Positions 35,694-45,515 of a stretch of 64,000 nucleotides of DNA are shown here, one piece after another. The notes below the pieces were generated by a model that saw nothing but the letters and a program-made list of their open reading frames with translations, did no database searches and was not told the origin of the DNA. Numbering within the stretch: the first letter of the stretch is position 1; each line of letters starts with the position of its first letter. Made by a program: the position numbers and the translations under genes. The DNA is from Hydrotalea sp. Its GTDB lineage: Bacteria > Bacteroidota > Bacteroidia > Chitinophagales > Chitinophagaceae. The stretch lies in NCBI GenBank assembly GCA_027364735.1, contig DAHXOT010000045.1:124001-188000 (forward strand), written 5' to 3'.

Positions 35694-36238
35694 TGCTAAT
35701 AGATACTTTTTATGTTATTATTTTAATTTTTGCTGTAATAAAAGGATTTAGCCGTGGTATAGTGGTTGCCATTTTTTCGTATTTGGCAATAATTATAGGC
35801 TTAGCCGCAGCAATAAAATTATCTACAGTAGTTGCCGGTTGGTTAAAAGATAGCTTACATTTTACTACTGCATGGTTACCTTTTTTGGCTTTTGCATTGG
35901 TAATGGTTATTGTATTTTTTGTAGTGAAATTGGCTGCTAATATGGTACAGAAAACAGTAGCATTTTTAATGATGGGTTGGGCAGATAGAGTAGGTGGAAT
36001 TTTATTATATGCATTAATTTATACTACGGTATATAGTATTGTACTTTTTTTTGCAATAAATATTCATGTACTTCATCAAGATGTAGTTGCAACTTCTAAA
36101 ACCTATGATTTCATACAACCATTTGGTCCCAAAATTATTAATACCATGGGCGATTGGATTCCTTGGTTTAAAAATATGTTTAATCAGTTAGAAACATTTT
36201 TTGAATCTATTGGAAATCAAATTTCCGCTACTACATAA
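35693..36238 (+). CDS. CvpA family membrane protein
   Basis: A 181-residue integral membrane protein of the CvpA family with four predicted helices (about residues 2-18, 22-44, 55-80 and 98-122), and the family loop FSRGIVVAIFSYLAIIIG near the N-terminus. CvpA relatives in other bacteria affect colicin V export, purine gene expression and envelope stress resistance. The start codon overlaps the stop of the yqeY gene. An amphipathic C-terminal tail ends in a polar segment. Confidence 0.85.
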   Translation: MLIDTFYVIILIFAVIKGFSRGIVVAIFSYLAIIIGLAAAIKLSTVVAGWLKDSLHFTTAWLPFLAFALVMVIVFFVVKLAANMVQKTVAFLMMGWADRVGGILLYALIYTTVYSIVLFFAINIHVLHQDVVATSKTYDFIQPFGPKIINTMGDWIPWFKNMFNQLETFFESIGNQISATT

Positions 36239-36376
36239 ACTAAATAAATAAAACAAATTAGTAAATTGCAATGTAGTATGTTATTTATAAATGATTAATT
36301 ACGCAATAACATGTTTTTAGTTTAATTTTCATTTTCTTTGTAAAGATGCAGTACTGCTTGCATAAGAAAATTTTAT

Positions 36377-37156
36377 ATGGAGTATCAAATTAAACAACAC
36401 GATAAATTTAAATTTATTGAAGAAGGTAACGGAGAGCCATTACTTCTTTTACATGGCCTTTTCGGAGCCCTTAGCAATTTTCAGCATTTAGTTGAATATT
36501 TTCGTGCATCCTATAAAGTAGTAGTTCCACTATTACCTTTATTCGACTTAGACATTTTTCATACCACTGTTGGTGGATTAGAAAAGTATGTACAAAAATT
36601 TATTGAACTGAGAGATTATACTAATATTCATTTATTGGGCAATTCTCTTGGTGGCCATGTAGCATTAGTTCATGTTCTTAAAAATCCCGAACGTATTAAA
36701 TCGCTTATTTTAACAGGAAGTTCCGGTTTATTCGAAAGTGGTATGGGAGATAGTTATCCTAAGCGTGGCGATTACGATTATATTAGAAAAAAAACAGAAC
36801 TTACTTTTTATAATCCAGCTACTGCAACCAAAGAATTGGTTGATGAAGTTTTTGAAATTACCAACAATCGACTAAAAGTGATAAAAATTATTTCCTTAGC
36901 TAAAAGTGCCATACGAAATAATTTGGGCGAAGAGCTTAATCAAATACAAAAACCAACACTTTTAATTTGGGGAAATAACGATACCATTACACCACCATTT
37001 GTTGGACGAGAATTTAATAAATTAATTCCCAATAGTGAATTATATTTTATTGATAAATGTGGGCATGCACCCATGATGGAAGTTCCGGAAGAGTTTAATG
37101 AAATATTAAATAGCTTTCTTACAAAACTGCATAAACCTATAGTATCTTTAGTATAA
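36377..37156 (+). CDS. Alpha/beta hydrolase
   Basis: A 259-residue alpha/beta hydrolase. The oxyanion-hole segment is LLHGLFGAL near residue 25, the nucleophile elbow is GNSLGGH with Ser near 93, the acid is likely Asp in WGNNDTITP near 201, and the catalytic His is in CGHAPMMEVPE near 231. No signal peptide. The substrate is unknown. It is 37 bases upstream of a CBS-domain gene on the same strand, and both precede a BamA-like gene. Confidence 0.9.
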   Translation: MEYQIKQHDKFKFIEEGNGEPLLLLHGLFGALSNFQHLVEYFRASYKVVVPLLPLFDLDIFHTTVGGLEKYVQKFIELRDYTNIHLLGNSLGGHVALVHVLKNPERIKSLILTGSSGLFESGMGDSYPKRGDYDYIRKKTELTFYNPATATKELVDEVFEITNNRLKVIKIISLAKSAIRNNLGEELNQIQKPTLLIWGNNDTITPPFVGREFNKLIPNSELYFIDKCGHAPMMEVPEEFNEILNSFLTKLHKPIVSLV

Positions 37157-37193
37157 TATGTAATTGCGAATATCATACACAACTATTAGCAAC

Positions 37194-37850
37194 ATGATAG
37201 CAGCTACCATAGCTCATAATAATTATCCCTCTATTCATTTATCCGATAAAGTATTATTGGCATTACAATTAATGGATGATTACGATTTTCAACACCTATG
37301 TGTGCTAAGTGAAGATAAGTTTGCAGGCATAATTAGTAAGAATGAAATAATGGATGCCGATACAAATGCTACCATAGCCACACTGCAAAAAAATTTTATA
37401 CAAGTATTTGTAAAAAGTACCGATTATTTTTTAACCGCATTAAAATTAATTGCCGAAAACGAACTGTCTTTAATTCCAGTTATCAATAATAACCAGCAAT
37501 TAGTTGGTATTATTACTGTGCATGAAATTTTAAAAATAATGGCATCTTTTAACGGAACACAAGAACAAGGCGGAATTATTGTGTTAGAAATTGATAAAAG
37601 AAATTACTCTTTTGGAGAAATAAGCCGTTTAGTTGAAACCAATGATGCATACATTACCCAGTTAAATACCATGGCAGAAAAAGATGATATTGTTGTAGTA
37701 ACCCTAAAAATAAACAAAACCGAAGTAAGCGATATAGTATCTACTTTTCAGCGATTTGATTATACTATTCGTTATTATTTTGGAGAAGAGCAATACAGTA
37801 ACGAGCTTAAAGAAAACTATCATCATTTAATGGCATACCTTAGCATTTAG
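37194..37850 (+). CDS. CBS-domain pair protein
   Basis: A 218-residue cytoplasmic protein with two tandem CBS motifs in its first half (residues about 8-65 and 75-130: SEDKFAGIISKNEIMDA and NNQQLVGIITVHEIL), followed by an ACT-like or unrecognised regulatory segment (residues 135-218, IVLEIDKRNYSFGEISRLVE). CBS pairs bind adenine nucleotides and sense energy state. Start at the ATG at 37194; an earlier TTG at 37164 gives an atypical extension. It lies between the hydrolase and the BamA-like gene on the same strand. Confidence 0.82.
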   Translation: MIAATIAHNNYPSIHLSDKVLLALQLMDDYDFQHLCVLSEDKFAGIISKNEIMDADTNATIATLQKNFIQVFVKSTDYFLTALKLIAENELSLIPVINNNQQLVGIITVHEILKIMASFNGTQEQGGIIVLEIDKRNYSFGEISRLVETNDAYITQLNTMAEKDDIVVVTLKINKTEVSDIVSTFQRFDYTIRYYFGEEQYSNELKENYHHLMAYLSI

Positions 37851-37935
37851 CCTCTTTTTATTATTTATTTGTAACGATATTTTCCCTTACTATTTCAAAC
37901 ACTTACATTTACCATTACTTTTTTAAAATAATTTG

Positions 37936-39375
37936 ATGCAGGGAAAAGCAATTTTTGTTTGGGTATTTTTGGTGTATTCCGCTTTTTTAAATGCTCAATC
38001 GGTTTCATTAATCGATACGTCTAACCATGCTCTTATCGATTCAACCCAAAATTCTAAATCCGATATTTATTTAATAGGCGATATTAAAGTAACAGGAAAT
38101 AAAAAAACCAAAGAAAAAATTATTCTTAGAGAAATGCTTTTTAAAAAAGGCGATTATATTTTTGAAAATGAATTATACAGTAAATTAAAAAGATCTAAAG
38201 AACTCATTTATAATACCACATTATTTGTTGACGATTCTGTTTATGTTGCACAAAAAAAAGGAAATGTACTCTTTATTAATGTTGATGTAAAAGAACGATG
38301 GTATTTTTTCCCTTTGCCTTATTTTATTTTAATTGACAGAAATTTTAATACTTGGTGGGTACAAGAAAATCACGATTTAAACCGAATTAACTATGGTATT
38401 AAATTTATGCAAAGCAATTTTACCGGCGTAAATGATAAACTAAACATTTGGTTAATTAACGGGTATAGCCAGCAAATTACCATGCGGTACGATTTGCCAT
38501 TTTTAAATAAAGCATTAACCAAAGGATTTAATGTAGGATTTACCTACTCGCACCAACGCGAAGTAAATTATGGAACAGATATTACTAATAAACAAATGTT
38601 TTTTAGATCGTATAATAATTACATGCGAAAGTTTATGCGGTTTGATGCAACATACTCTTATCGCCCCGATCAAAAAATTCAACAATATTTTCGCATCTCC
38701 TATATCAATGAAACTGTTGCCGATACTATTATAAAACTCAATCCCAAATTCTATCCCAACCAATTAAATAATGTGAAGTTTATAGATTTTGGATATTATT
38801 TTAAATATTACGATATAGATTATAATGCCTATCCTACCAAAGGTTTTTTTGGTGAAGCTTTTATTTATAAACGTGGCATAAACGATGTTAATAATTTATG
38901 GCAAATTGGTGCGCATAGCATATTTGCCCAACATTTATTGCCCAAAACCTATTATAATATTGAACTTGCAGCAACAGCTAAATTCCCGTCCAATAATTAT
39001 TTTTATAATCAAGGGTTATTCGGATACGGATATTATACCTTACGCGGTATGGAATATTATGTGGTAGATGGTTTATCAGGTGCTTTAGCCAAATTCACAT
39101 TGGCACATCAAATTTTTAATTATACCTATAAAACTCCTTTTCATTCAAAAACCCACGATAAAATTCCATTTCAATTTTACTTGAAAGCCTATTCCGATTT
39201 TGGCTACAGCTATAATCCTAATGTAATAAATAATTATTTCAATAATAAATTAATGCGTACATGGGGTGTGGGGTTAGATGTAGTGTCTATTTATGATTTT
39301 GTGTTTAGGTTTGAATATAGTTTCAATCAATTAGGTAACAGGGGATTGTTTTTTCATGCACGAACCGAATTTTAG
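37936..39375 (+). CDS. BamA/TamA-superfamily outer-membrane protein with one POTRA domain
   Basis: A 479-residue outer-membrane protein: signal peptide ending in LNAQS, a single POTRA domain at residues about 45-130 (GDIKVTGNKKTKEKIILREMLF, the classical POTRA start) and a C-terminal 16-strand barrel with alternating hydrophobic residues and a final Phe (HARTEF), the Omp assembly signal. It is about half the length of BamA, which is encoded at 42.2 kb. Its job is unknown; single-POTRA barrel proteins include patatin-associated and Omp85-like forms. ATG at 37936, preceded by a TTG that I do not use. Confidence 0.85.
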   Translation: MQGKAIFVWVFLVYSAFLNAQSVSLIDTSNHALIDSTQNSKSDIYLIGDIKVTGNKKTKEKIILREMLFKKGDYIFENELYSKLKRSKELIYNTTLFVDDSVYVAQKKGNVLFINVDVKERWYFFPLPYFILIDRNFNTWWVQENHDLNRINYGIKFMQSNFTGVNDKLNIWLINGYSQQITMRYDLPFLNKALTKGFNVGFTYSHQREVNYGTDITNKQMFFRSYNNYMRKFMRFDATYSYRPDQKIQQYFRISYINETVADTIIKLNPKFYPNQLNNVKFIDFGYYFKYYDIDYNAYPTKGFFGEAFIYKRGINDVNNLWQIGAHSIFAQHLLPKTYYNIELAATAKFPSNNYFYNQGLFGYGYYTLRGMEYYVVDGLSGALAKFTLAHQIFNYTYKTPFHSKTHDKIPFQFYLKAYSDFGYSYNPNVINNYFNNKLMRTWGVGLDVVSIYDFVFRFEYSFNQLGNRGLFFHARTEF

Positions 39376-39449
39376 GTATTGTGCTTAGGTTTAATGAGCA
39401 AACCATTGTAAATTGCTTTTCTTTTATTGGATGGTTTAATTAAGTTATA

Positions 39450-40328
39450 ATGCGAGTAGCCATTTATAGTAGAGGATTAGATATAGATCAAGGAAATCCT
39501 TTACAAATTTTATTGGAAGAATTAGGTAAATATCAAATAGAAATTTTGATTTATAGCCCGTTGTTGCAACAATTTCCTTTACCAACTGCTTTACTACAAA
39601 CATTATCTGTTTTTCAAACTCCTGAAGATTTAGATAAAAATATAGATTGCATGATAAGCTTAGGAGGCGATGGAACAATTTTAGATTCAATAACATTAGT
39701 GCAACACAGAAATATACCCATTTTAGGAATAAATTTTGGCAGGCTAGGATTTTTAGCAAGCATAGGAAGAGAAGAGCTAACCATGGCCGTTGATGCTTTA
39801 ATAAATAGAACCTATGTGGTTGATAAACGAAGTTTAATTCATCTCGATGCCAGTGAACCTATTTTTACTAACGCACCTATTTGTTTAAATGAATTTGCTA
39901 TTCATAAGCGAGATACCTCACCAATGATAAAAATTCATACCTATATTAATGGAGAATTTTTAAATACTTATTGGGCCGATGGTTTAGTTGTATCAACGCC
40001 TACTGGCTCTACGGGGTATAATATGAGTTGTAACGGACCCATTTTATTTCCCGAATCATCCAGCTTTGTAATTACTCCGGTAGCACCTCACAATTTAACC
40101 GTACGCTCGGTAGTAATTGCCGATTCCAGTATCATATCTTTCGAGATAGAAGGAAGAACTGATCAATTTATTTGTGCAATGGATGCAAGAAGAGAAATTG
40201 TCGATCATCGTATTCAATTAGCCGTACGAAAAGAAAAATTTTATGCTAATTTAATTCGGCTCAACGAAAATAGCTTTTTATCTACCCTTCGATCTAAATT
40301 AGCTTGGGGATTAGATAAAAGAAATTAA
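39450..40328 (+). CDS. nadK: NAD kinase
   Basis: A 292-residue cytoplasmic enzyme that phosphorylates NAD to NADP. The GGDGT motif with Asp74 is intact (SLGGDGTILDS), and the conserved substrate-binding segments GINFGRLGFLAS near 99-110, NEFAIHKRDTSP near 147 and DGLVVSTPTGSTGYN near 172 are all present. Full length for the family. It lies in the nadK-DUF6089-uppS-bamA order seen in many Bacteroidota. Confidence 0.96.
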   Translation: MRVAIYSRGLDIDQGNPLQILLEELGKYQIEILIYSPLLQQFPLPTALLQTLSVFQTPEDLDKNIDCMISLGGDGTILDSITLVQHRNIPILGINFGRLGFLASIGREELTMAVDALINRTYVVDKRSLIHLDASEPIFTNAPICLNEFAIHKRDTSPMIKIHTYINGEFLNTYWADGLVVSTPTGSTGYNMSCNGPILFPESSSFVITPVAPHNLTVRSVVIADSSIISFEIEGRTDQFICAMDARREIVDHRIQLAVRKEKFYANLIRLNENSFLSTLRSKLAWGLDKRN

Positions 40329-40383
40329 CTTTTTATATAACAGCAAAACTGCCAACTTTAGGCAATCTGTATAATAATTTATA

Positions 40384-41229
40384 ATGAAGAGAATAGCTTT
40401 AATTAGTATATTTTTTTGCTTTTTTATTACATCAAAAGCCCAATTACTCGAAAGTTTTGTGCATGAAGGAGAATTTGGAATATCATTGGGTGGCGGTCAT
40501 TATTTTGGCGATTTGAATCCCAATTTTGCATTAAATAAACCCAAATTTTCGGCAGGGGCTTTTTATCAAAAACAATTTAATAATTACATAGGAGTAAGAT
40601 TGGGAGGCTATTACACTTTTTTAGGCTATTCCGATATTTATAGTAATAACCCCGTTCAGCAAAGGCGAAATTTAAGTTTTAATACCAATGTTTGGGAATT
40701 AAGTATAAGCGGTTTTTTTAATTTTTTTAAATTTTATCCGGGATTTAGAGAGTATAGTTTTACGCCATACATAAGTTTGGGTATTGGTGCTTTTACCTTT
40801 GACCCCTACGCTTATTTAGGTGGCCAAAAAATATATTTACGGCCATTAGGCACCGAGGGGCAAGGAAGTACATTATACCCAAACAAAAAACCCTATAGCA
40901 ATGTTGCCATTAGTATCCCTATTGGTTTTGGTTTAAAATATGCATTAAATGAGCAAATAAATTTATTTACCGAAATATCTTATCGGTTTACCACAACCAA
41001 GTATTTAGACGATGTTAGCGGAACTTATGCACCCAATGCTTTTTCGGCAACTAATGCCAATGGTAATCCATCAACTTGGTATTTATTGCAAGATAGAAGT
41101 TACGAAACCGGAGCCCCCATTGGTGTTCAGGGCAAACAAAGAGGTAATGGTCAGTACGATTCTTTTGTAACGGCACAAATAGGAATATCCTTCAATATTC
41201 AATCATATCGTTGCCCAACTTCAAAATAA
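40384..41229 (+). CDS. DUF6089-like outer-membrane beta-barrel protein
   Basis: A 281-residue exported protein with a cleavable signal peptide (ISIFFCFFITSKAQ). The body is a predicted beta-barrel with the family's GISLGGGHYFGDLNPN at the N-terminus and LGGQKIYLRPLGTEGQG in the middle. It is widely found upstream of uppS and bamA in Bacteroidota, hence a likely role in outer-membrane biogenesis, but function is unproven. The C-terminus is a polar tail with Cys (YRCPTSK) rather than a Phe, so the last strand may be shorter. Confidence 0.85.
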   Translation: MKRIALISIFFCFFITSKAQLLESFVHEGEFGISLGGGHYFGDLNPNFALNKPKFSAGAFYQKQFNNYIGVRLGGYYTFLGYSDIYSNNPVQQRRNLSFNTNVWELSISGFFNFFKFYPGFREYSFTPYISLGIGAFTFDPYAYLGGQKIYLRPLGTEGQGSTLYPNKKPYSNVAISIPIGFGLKYALNEQINLFTEISYRFTTTKYLDDVSGTYAPNAFSATNANGNPSTWYLLQDRSYETGAPIGVQGKQRGNGQYDSFVTAQIGISFNIQSYRCPTSK

Positions 41230-41253
41230 ATTACATAAAACTTTAGCTTTTAT

Positions 41254-41261
41254 TAGATTTG
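41254..41261 (+). promoter_or_regulatory. -7 promoter box before uppS
   Basis: TAGATTTG is an exact TAnnTTTG match 26 bases before the uppS start, suggesting that uppS, bamA and the ompH genes can be transcribed separately from nadK. Confidence 0.45.
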
Positions 41262-41287
41262 CCATATAAATCAGATGCAACACACTC

Positions 41288-42049
41288 ATGAAACAAGTTT
41301 TCGAGCAAATTGATAGAAGTCGGTTGCCAAAACATATTGCTATAATTATGGATGGTAATGGGCGATGGGCAGAAGAAAAAGGTCAGGAACGTTTATATGG
41401 TCATTTTCAAGGCGTTGAAAGTGTTAGAAATATAGTAGAAGGATGTGCTTCAATAGGCATTCAATACCTTACTTTATATGCTTTTAGTACCGAAAATTGG
41501 GATAGGCCACAACAAGAAGTAGATGGTTTAATGGCATTATTGGTAGATACAATTCATAAAGAAGTACCCGATTTAAATAAAAATAATATACGCTTACGAA
41601 TGATTGGAGATATGTCAATGCTTCCAACATTTGCCCAAGAAGCTTTACAGGAAGCTATAGAAAAAACAGCCCAAAATACAGGCCTAAACTTAATAATGGC
41701 ATTAAGCTATAGCAGTCGCTGGGAATTAGCAAATGCAATAAAAAATATAGCCATAGATGTAAAAAGCGGAAAAATAAATCCCGAAACAATTAGTCAAAAT
41801 ACCTTACAACAATATCTTGCCACTAAGGATTTTCCAGATCCGGAATTAATGATAAGAACAAGTGGAGAATACAGAATCAGTAATTTTTTATTATATCAAT
41901 TGGCTTATTCTGAACTTTATTTTACCGAAACTTGTTGGCCCGATTTTAGAAAAGAAAACTTATATCAAGCTATTATTGATTTTCAGCATCGAGAAAGGCG
42001 CTTTGGAAAAACCGGAAATCAAATAAAAAACGAGATTGTTTCGGCCTAA
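41288..42049 (+). CDS. uppS: Undecaprenyl (isoprenyl) diphosphate synthase
   Basis: A 253-residue cis-prenyltransferase that makes the C55 lipid carrier for peptidoglycan and other envelope glycans. The catalytic Asp22 is in IIMDGNGRWA, the Arg pair in LMIRTSGEYRISNF near 192-205 and the FTxxxWPDF element (YFTETCWPDF) near 218 are typical. Full length. It sits between DUF6089 and bamA, as in many Bacteroidota, so carrier synthesis and outer-membrane assembly genes share a transcription unit. Confidence 0.95.
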   Translation: MKQVFEQIDRSRLPKHIAIIMDGNGRWAEEKGQERLYGHFQGVESVRNIVEGCASIGIQYLTLYAFSTENWDRPQQEVDGLMALLVDTIHKEVPDLNKNNIRLRMIGDMSMLPTFAQEALQEAIEKTAQNTGLNLIMALSYSSRWELANAIKNIAIDVKSGKINPETISQNTLQQYLATKDFPDPELMIRTSGEYRISNFLLYQLAYSELYFTETCWPDFRKENLYQAIIDFQHRERRFGKTGNQIKNEIVSA

Positions 42050-42189
42050 TTTTGCGATTTGGAAAAATAAAGATGCTGATTTAACAAACACTTTTAAATA
42101 TTCCCTTTAATTTGCCACACTTAAAAGCTAAAACGACTGCTGAAAGCTACTTTTTTTACTTTCAGCGTCAATTTTATAAATTGATTCGG

Positions 42190-44925
42190 ATGCAGAAAGT
42201 GTACAAATTTTTATTGTTATTATTTATTCTCAGTTCGTTAGGTACGTTCGTTTATTCTCAGGAGAAGGATACTACTATAACCTCTATTGATGCAGACTTA
42301 ATTAATATTTTCAATCAAAAAACACCTAAAAAATATAAAATTGCTGCAATTGGCACAATTGGTAACAGGTACTTCGATGAAAATCTTTTAATTTCTATAT
42401 CAGGCTTAAATGTAGGAGACGAAATAACTATTCCCGGTGGCGATAATTTTGCCAAAGCCATTAACAAATTATGGTCGCAAAACTATTTTAATAACGTAGA
42501 AATATATATTACAAAGCTTGAAGGGAAAAATATTACTGTTCAAATTGCAGTAACCGAACGGCCCCGATTAGCTAGATTTTCATTTAAAGGCGTTAAGCAT
42601 GGCGAAATTGACGACTTAACTACAAAAACCGGGTTAATAGCAGGAAGAGTAGTTACAGAAAACATGCGGCGCTCGGCAATTGAAGCCATCAAAAAGTTTT
42701 ATGCAGAAAAGGGTTTTGAAAATGCTAAAATTAGAATTGATGAAAGAAAAGATTCTACAATACATAATTCCATTAGTTTAATATTTTACATTGATAAAGG
42801 CAATAAAGTAAAAATTAATAATATCAATTTTGCCGGTAATAATATTGAAACAGCTATATTAAAAAAGCAATTAAAAGGCACCAAAGAACAATCGAGATTA
42901 ACACTATTTAAGCCCGATGATAAAGGTGGATTTATTGAAGTAAAGCCTTATACCTTTAATGATTATTTAAAAGATAAGGGATATCTTACTTACACCTATA
43001 CCAGAAAAGTGTTAGACCCTTATGTTCGGTTTAAATTTTTTATTTCGGCAAAATTTAACGATAAAAAATATACAGAAGATAAAGAAAAACTAATTGGCTA
43101 TTATAATGCTAATGGGTATCGAGATGCGCTAATAGAAAGAGATACAATTGTACATAATAATGTTGGTGCTTTAAATATTGATATACAAGTTAATGAAGGG
43201 CATAAATATTATTTTGGAAATATTGCTTGGAGAGGCAATACCAAATACCCCGATTCAATTCTTACTGCAGTATTAGGTATTAAAAAAGGCGATACTTATA
43301 ATTTAGATATTTTAAATAAAAAATTAGGAAAAGGCGGTGCTCCCGAATCGGCGGATGTTAGTAGTTTATATATGGATGACGGATATTTATTTTTTGTAGC
43401 CGATCCGGTTGAAACTTCGGTATATAACGATACCATAGATTATGAAATAAGATTACGTGAAGGTCCTCAGGCTACCATTAAAAACATAAAAATTGCCGGA
43501 AACGAGAAAACAAAAGAATATGTAATTAGAAGAGAATTAAGAACAATTCCGGGAGATAAATTTAGTAGAGAATTGCTTATTCGTTCTCAACGAGAAATAG
43601 CACAGCTTAAATTTTTTAATGCAGAAAAAATAAATCCGAATGTTATTCCAAGTCCTGATGATGGAACAGTTGATATTACATGGAATGTGGAAGAAAAATC
43701 AAGCGATCAGTTAGAATTAAGTGCAGGTTGGGGCGGTATTATTGGTTTAACCGGAACATTGGGAGTTACGTTTAATAATTTTTCTATTAAAAATATTTTG
43801 CACAAATCTGCATGGGATCCTTTACCAATGGGCGATGGGCAGCAATTAAGTATTCGTGCACAAAGTAATGGAAGGGCTTTTCGATCCTACAATTTTTCTT
43901 TTACCGAACCTTGGTTTGGTGGCAAAAAGAGAGATCCATTTACCGTTTCGGTTTATGACACCAAATTTGCCAATGCCTATAATCCGCTTACAGGAACATA
44001 TACATCGGCATCGGCTAATAGCTCTTATTTAAGAACTACAGGTATTTCTGTAAGTTTAGGAAAACAATTAAAATGGCCGGATGATTATTTTTCAGGTTCA
44101 ATTGGATTAAGTTTTACAAGGTATCAATTGGTTAATTATTATATAAGCCCTATTTCATTACCCGGCTTTAATAACGGGTTCTCGCATAACTTAAATGTAA
44201 AATTTGCCATTCAGCGTTCTTCTATCGATCAGCCTATGTTTCCAAGAACAGGATCAAACTTTTTGCTAAGCTTACAAATTACTCCACCATTCTCATTAAT
44301 AGACAGAAATTTAGTAATGCAGTCTAATCAATACGAATGGATTGAATATCATAAATGGAGATTTAATGGAGAATGGTATTTACCACTTACCAAACCTGCA
44401 GGTGCCGAGCATAATAAACAATTGGTACTAAAAGCAGCAGCAAAATATGGTTTTTTAGGCAAGTATAACCCACTGTTGCAAATTTCTCCTTTCGAAAGAT
44501 TTCAAGTGGGCGATGCGGGTTTAAGTAATCAGTATGCATTAATAGGATACGATATTATTTCGCAAAGAGGGTATCCTGTATATCAAACCTCCAATCCAAA
44601 AGTAAATCCCGATCAAAATGGCGCTACACAATATTTTACCATCTTTAATAAATATACATTAGAGTTAAGGTATCCGCTTAGTTTAAACCCCAGTAGCACA
44701 ATTTATGCTTTAGGATTTTTTGAAGCGGCCAATGGGTGGTACGATATTAAAGAATATAATCCTTTTAAGTTAAGGCGTTCGGTTGGTTTGGGTATGCGTT
44801 TCTTTTTACCCATGTTTGGATTATTGGGATTTGATTATGGCTTAGGCTTAGATAGATATTTCCCGGGAGCTACTTTAAAAGATATGTCGAGATTTACCTT
44901 TATGTTAGGATACGAACCAGAATAA
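42190..44925 (+). CDS. bamA: Outer-membrane protein assembly factor BamA
   Basis: A 911-residue outer-membrane protein with a signal peptide (MQKVYKFLLLLFILSSLGTF) and about five POTRA domains in residues 60-480 (clear starts at FSFKGVKHGEID, INNINFAGNNIE and IKNIKIAGNEKTKEYVIRR), then the Omp85 16-strand barrel to the final residues FMLGYEPE. POTRA domains bind SurA-type chaperones and the barrel inserts proteins into the membrane. I start at the ATG at 42190; an upstream TTG at 42112 adds a long non-typical leader. It has two ompH genes directly downstream, as usual in this phylum. Confidence 0.95.
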   Translation: MQKVYKFLLLLFILSSLGTFVYSQEKDTTITSIDADLINIFNQKTPKKYKIAAIGTIGNRYFDENLLISISGLNVGDEITIPGGDNFAKAINKLWSQNYFNNVEIYITKLEGKNITVQIAVTERPRLARFSFKGVKHGEIDDLTTKTGLIAGRVVTENMRRSAIEAIKKFYAEKGFENAKIRIDERKDSTIHNSISLIFYIDKGNKVKINNINFAGNNIETAILKKQLKGTKEQSRLTLFKPDDKGGFIEVKPYTFNDYLKDKGYLTYTYTRKVLDPYVRFKFFISAKFNDKKYTEDKEKLIGYYNANGYRDALIERDTIVHNNVGALNIDIQVNEGHKYYFGNIAWRGNTKYPDSILTAVLGIKKGDTYNLDILNKKLGKGGAPESADVSSLYMDDGYLFFVADPVETSVYNDTIDYEIRLREGPQATIKNIKIAGNEKTKEYVIRRELRTIPGDKFSRELLIRSQREIAQLKFFNAEKINPNVIPSPDDGTVDITWNVEEKSSDQLELSAGWGGIIGLTGTLGVTFNNFSIKNILHKSAWDPLPMGDGQQLSIRAQSNGRAFRSYNFSFTEPWFGGKKRDPFTVSVYDTKFANAYNPLTGTYTSASANSSYLRTTGISVSLGKQLKWPDDYFSGSIGLSFTRYQLVNYYISPISLPGFNNGFSHNLNVKFAIQRSSIDQPMFPRTGSNFLLSLQITPPFSLIDRNLVMQSNQYEWIEYHKWRFNGEWYLPLTKPAGAEHNKQLVLKAAAKYGFLGKYNPLLQISPFERFQVGDAGLSNQYALIGYDIISQRGYPVYQTSNPKVNPDQNGATQYFTIFNKYTLELRYPLSLNPSSTIYALGFFEAANGWYDIKEYNPFKLRRSVGLGMRFFLPMFGLLGFDYGLGLDRYFPGATLKDMSRFTFMLGYEPE

Positions 44926-44967
44926 TTTCAGTATCTTTTAAGCCTAATTTCAATAAAAATCTATACA

Positions 44968-45483
44968 ATGAAACAGTTATTTTTAATTGCATTTTTCTTT
45001 ACTATCTCCTGCTCTATTGTTAATGCACAACGATATGCAGTTATAGATACAAAGTATATTTTAAATAAAATGCCCGAATATAAAGATGCTGATAGCAAAC
45101 TTCAATTAATAAGCGAGCAATGGCAAAAAGAAATTGATGCTAAGCAAGCCGAGTTAAACAATATGTATAAAAATTATGATGCTGAACAATATATGTTAAG
45201 CGATGAATTAAAAAAGAAAAGAGAAACAGAATTGTTTAATAAAGAAAAAGAAGTTAGAGAATTACAGAAAAAAAGATTTGGCTACGATGGCGATTTATTT
45301 AAGCAACGCCAAACCTTAATAAAACCAATACAAGATAAAGTGTATAACGCTATTCAAAAAATTGCTGTTGCCAAAGCTTATGATTTTATATTGGATAAAA
45401 GTGAAGGAATTACTGTTATATTTGCCGACCCAAAATTGGATAAAAGCAACGAGGTATTAATGGCATTAGGTATTAAAAACTAA
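44968..45483 (+). CDS. OmpH/Skp family periplasmic chaperone, copy 1
   Basis: A 171-residue protein with a signal peptide (residues 1-20) and the Skp pattern: YAVIDTKYILNKMPEYKDAD at the start of the mature part, long Lys/Glu-rich helical arms in the middle (residues 50-110), and AYDFILDKSEG near the end. Skp trimers hold unfolded outer-membrane proteins for BamA. It lies 42 bases after bamA. Confidence 0.92.
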   Translation: MKQLFLIAFFFTISCSIVNAQRYAVIDTKYILNKMPEYKDADSKLQLISEQWQKEIDAKQAELNNMYKNYDAEQYMLSDELKKKRETELFNKEKEVRELQKKRFGYDGDLFKQRQTLIKPIQDKVYNAIQKIAVAKAYDFILDKSEGITVIFADPKLDKSNEVLMALGIKN

Positions 45484-45515
45484 ATACGAATAATATAAAA
45501 ATTAAAACAATCACA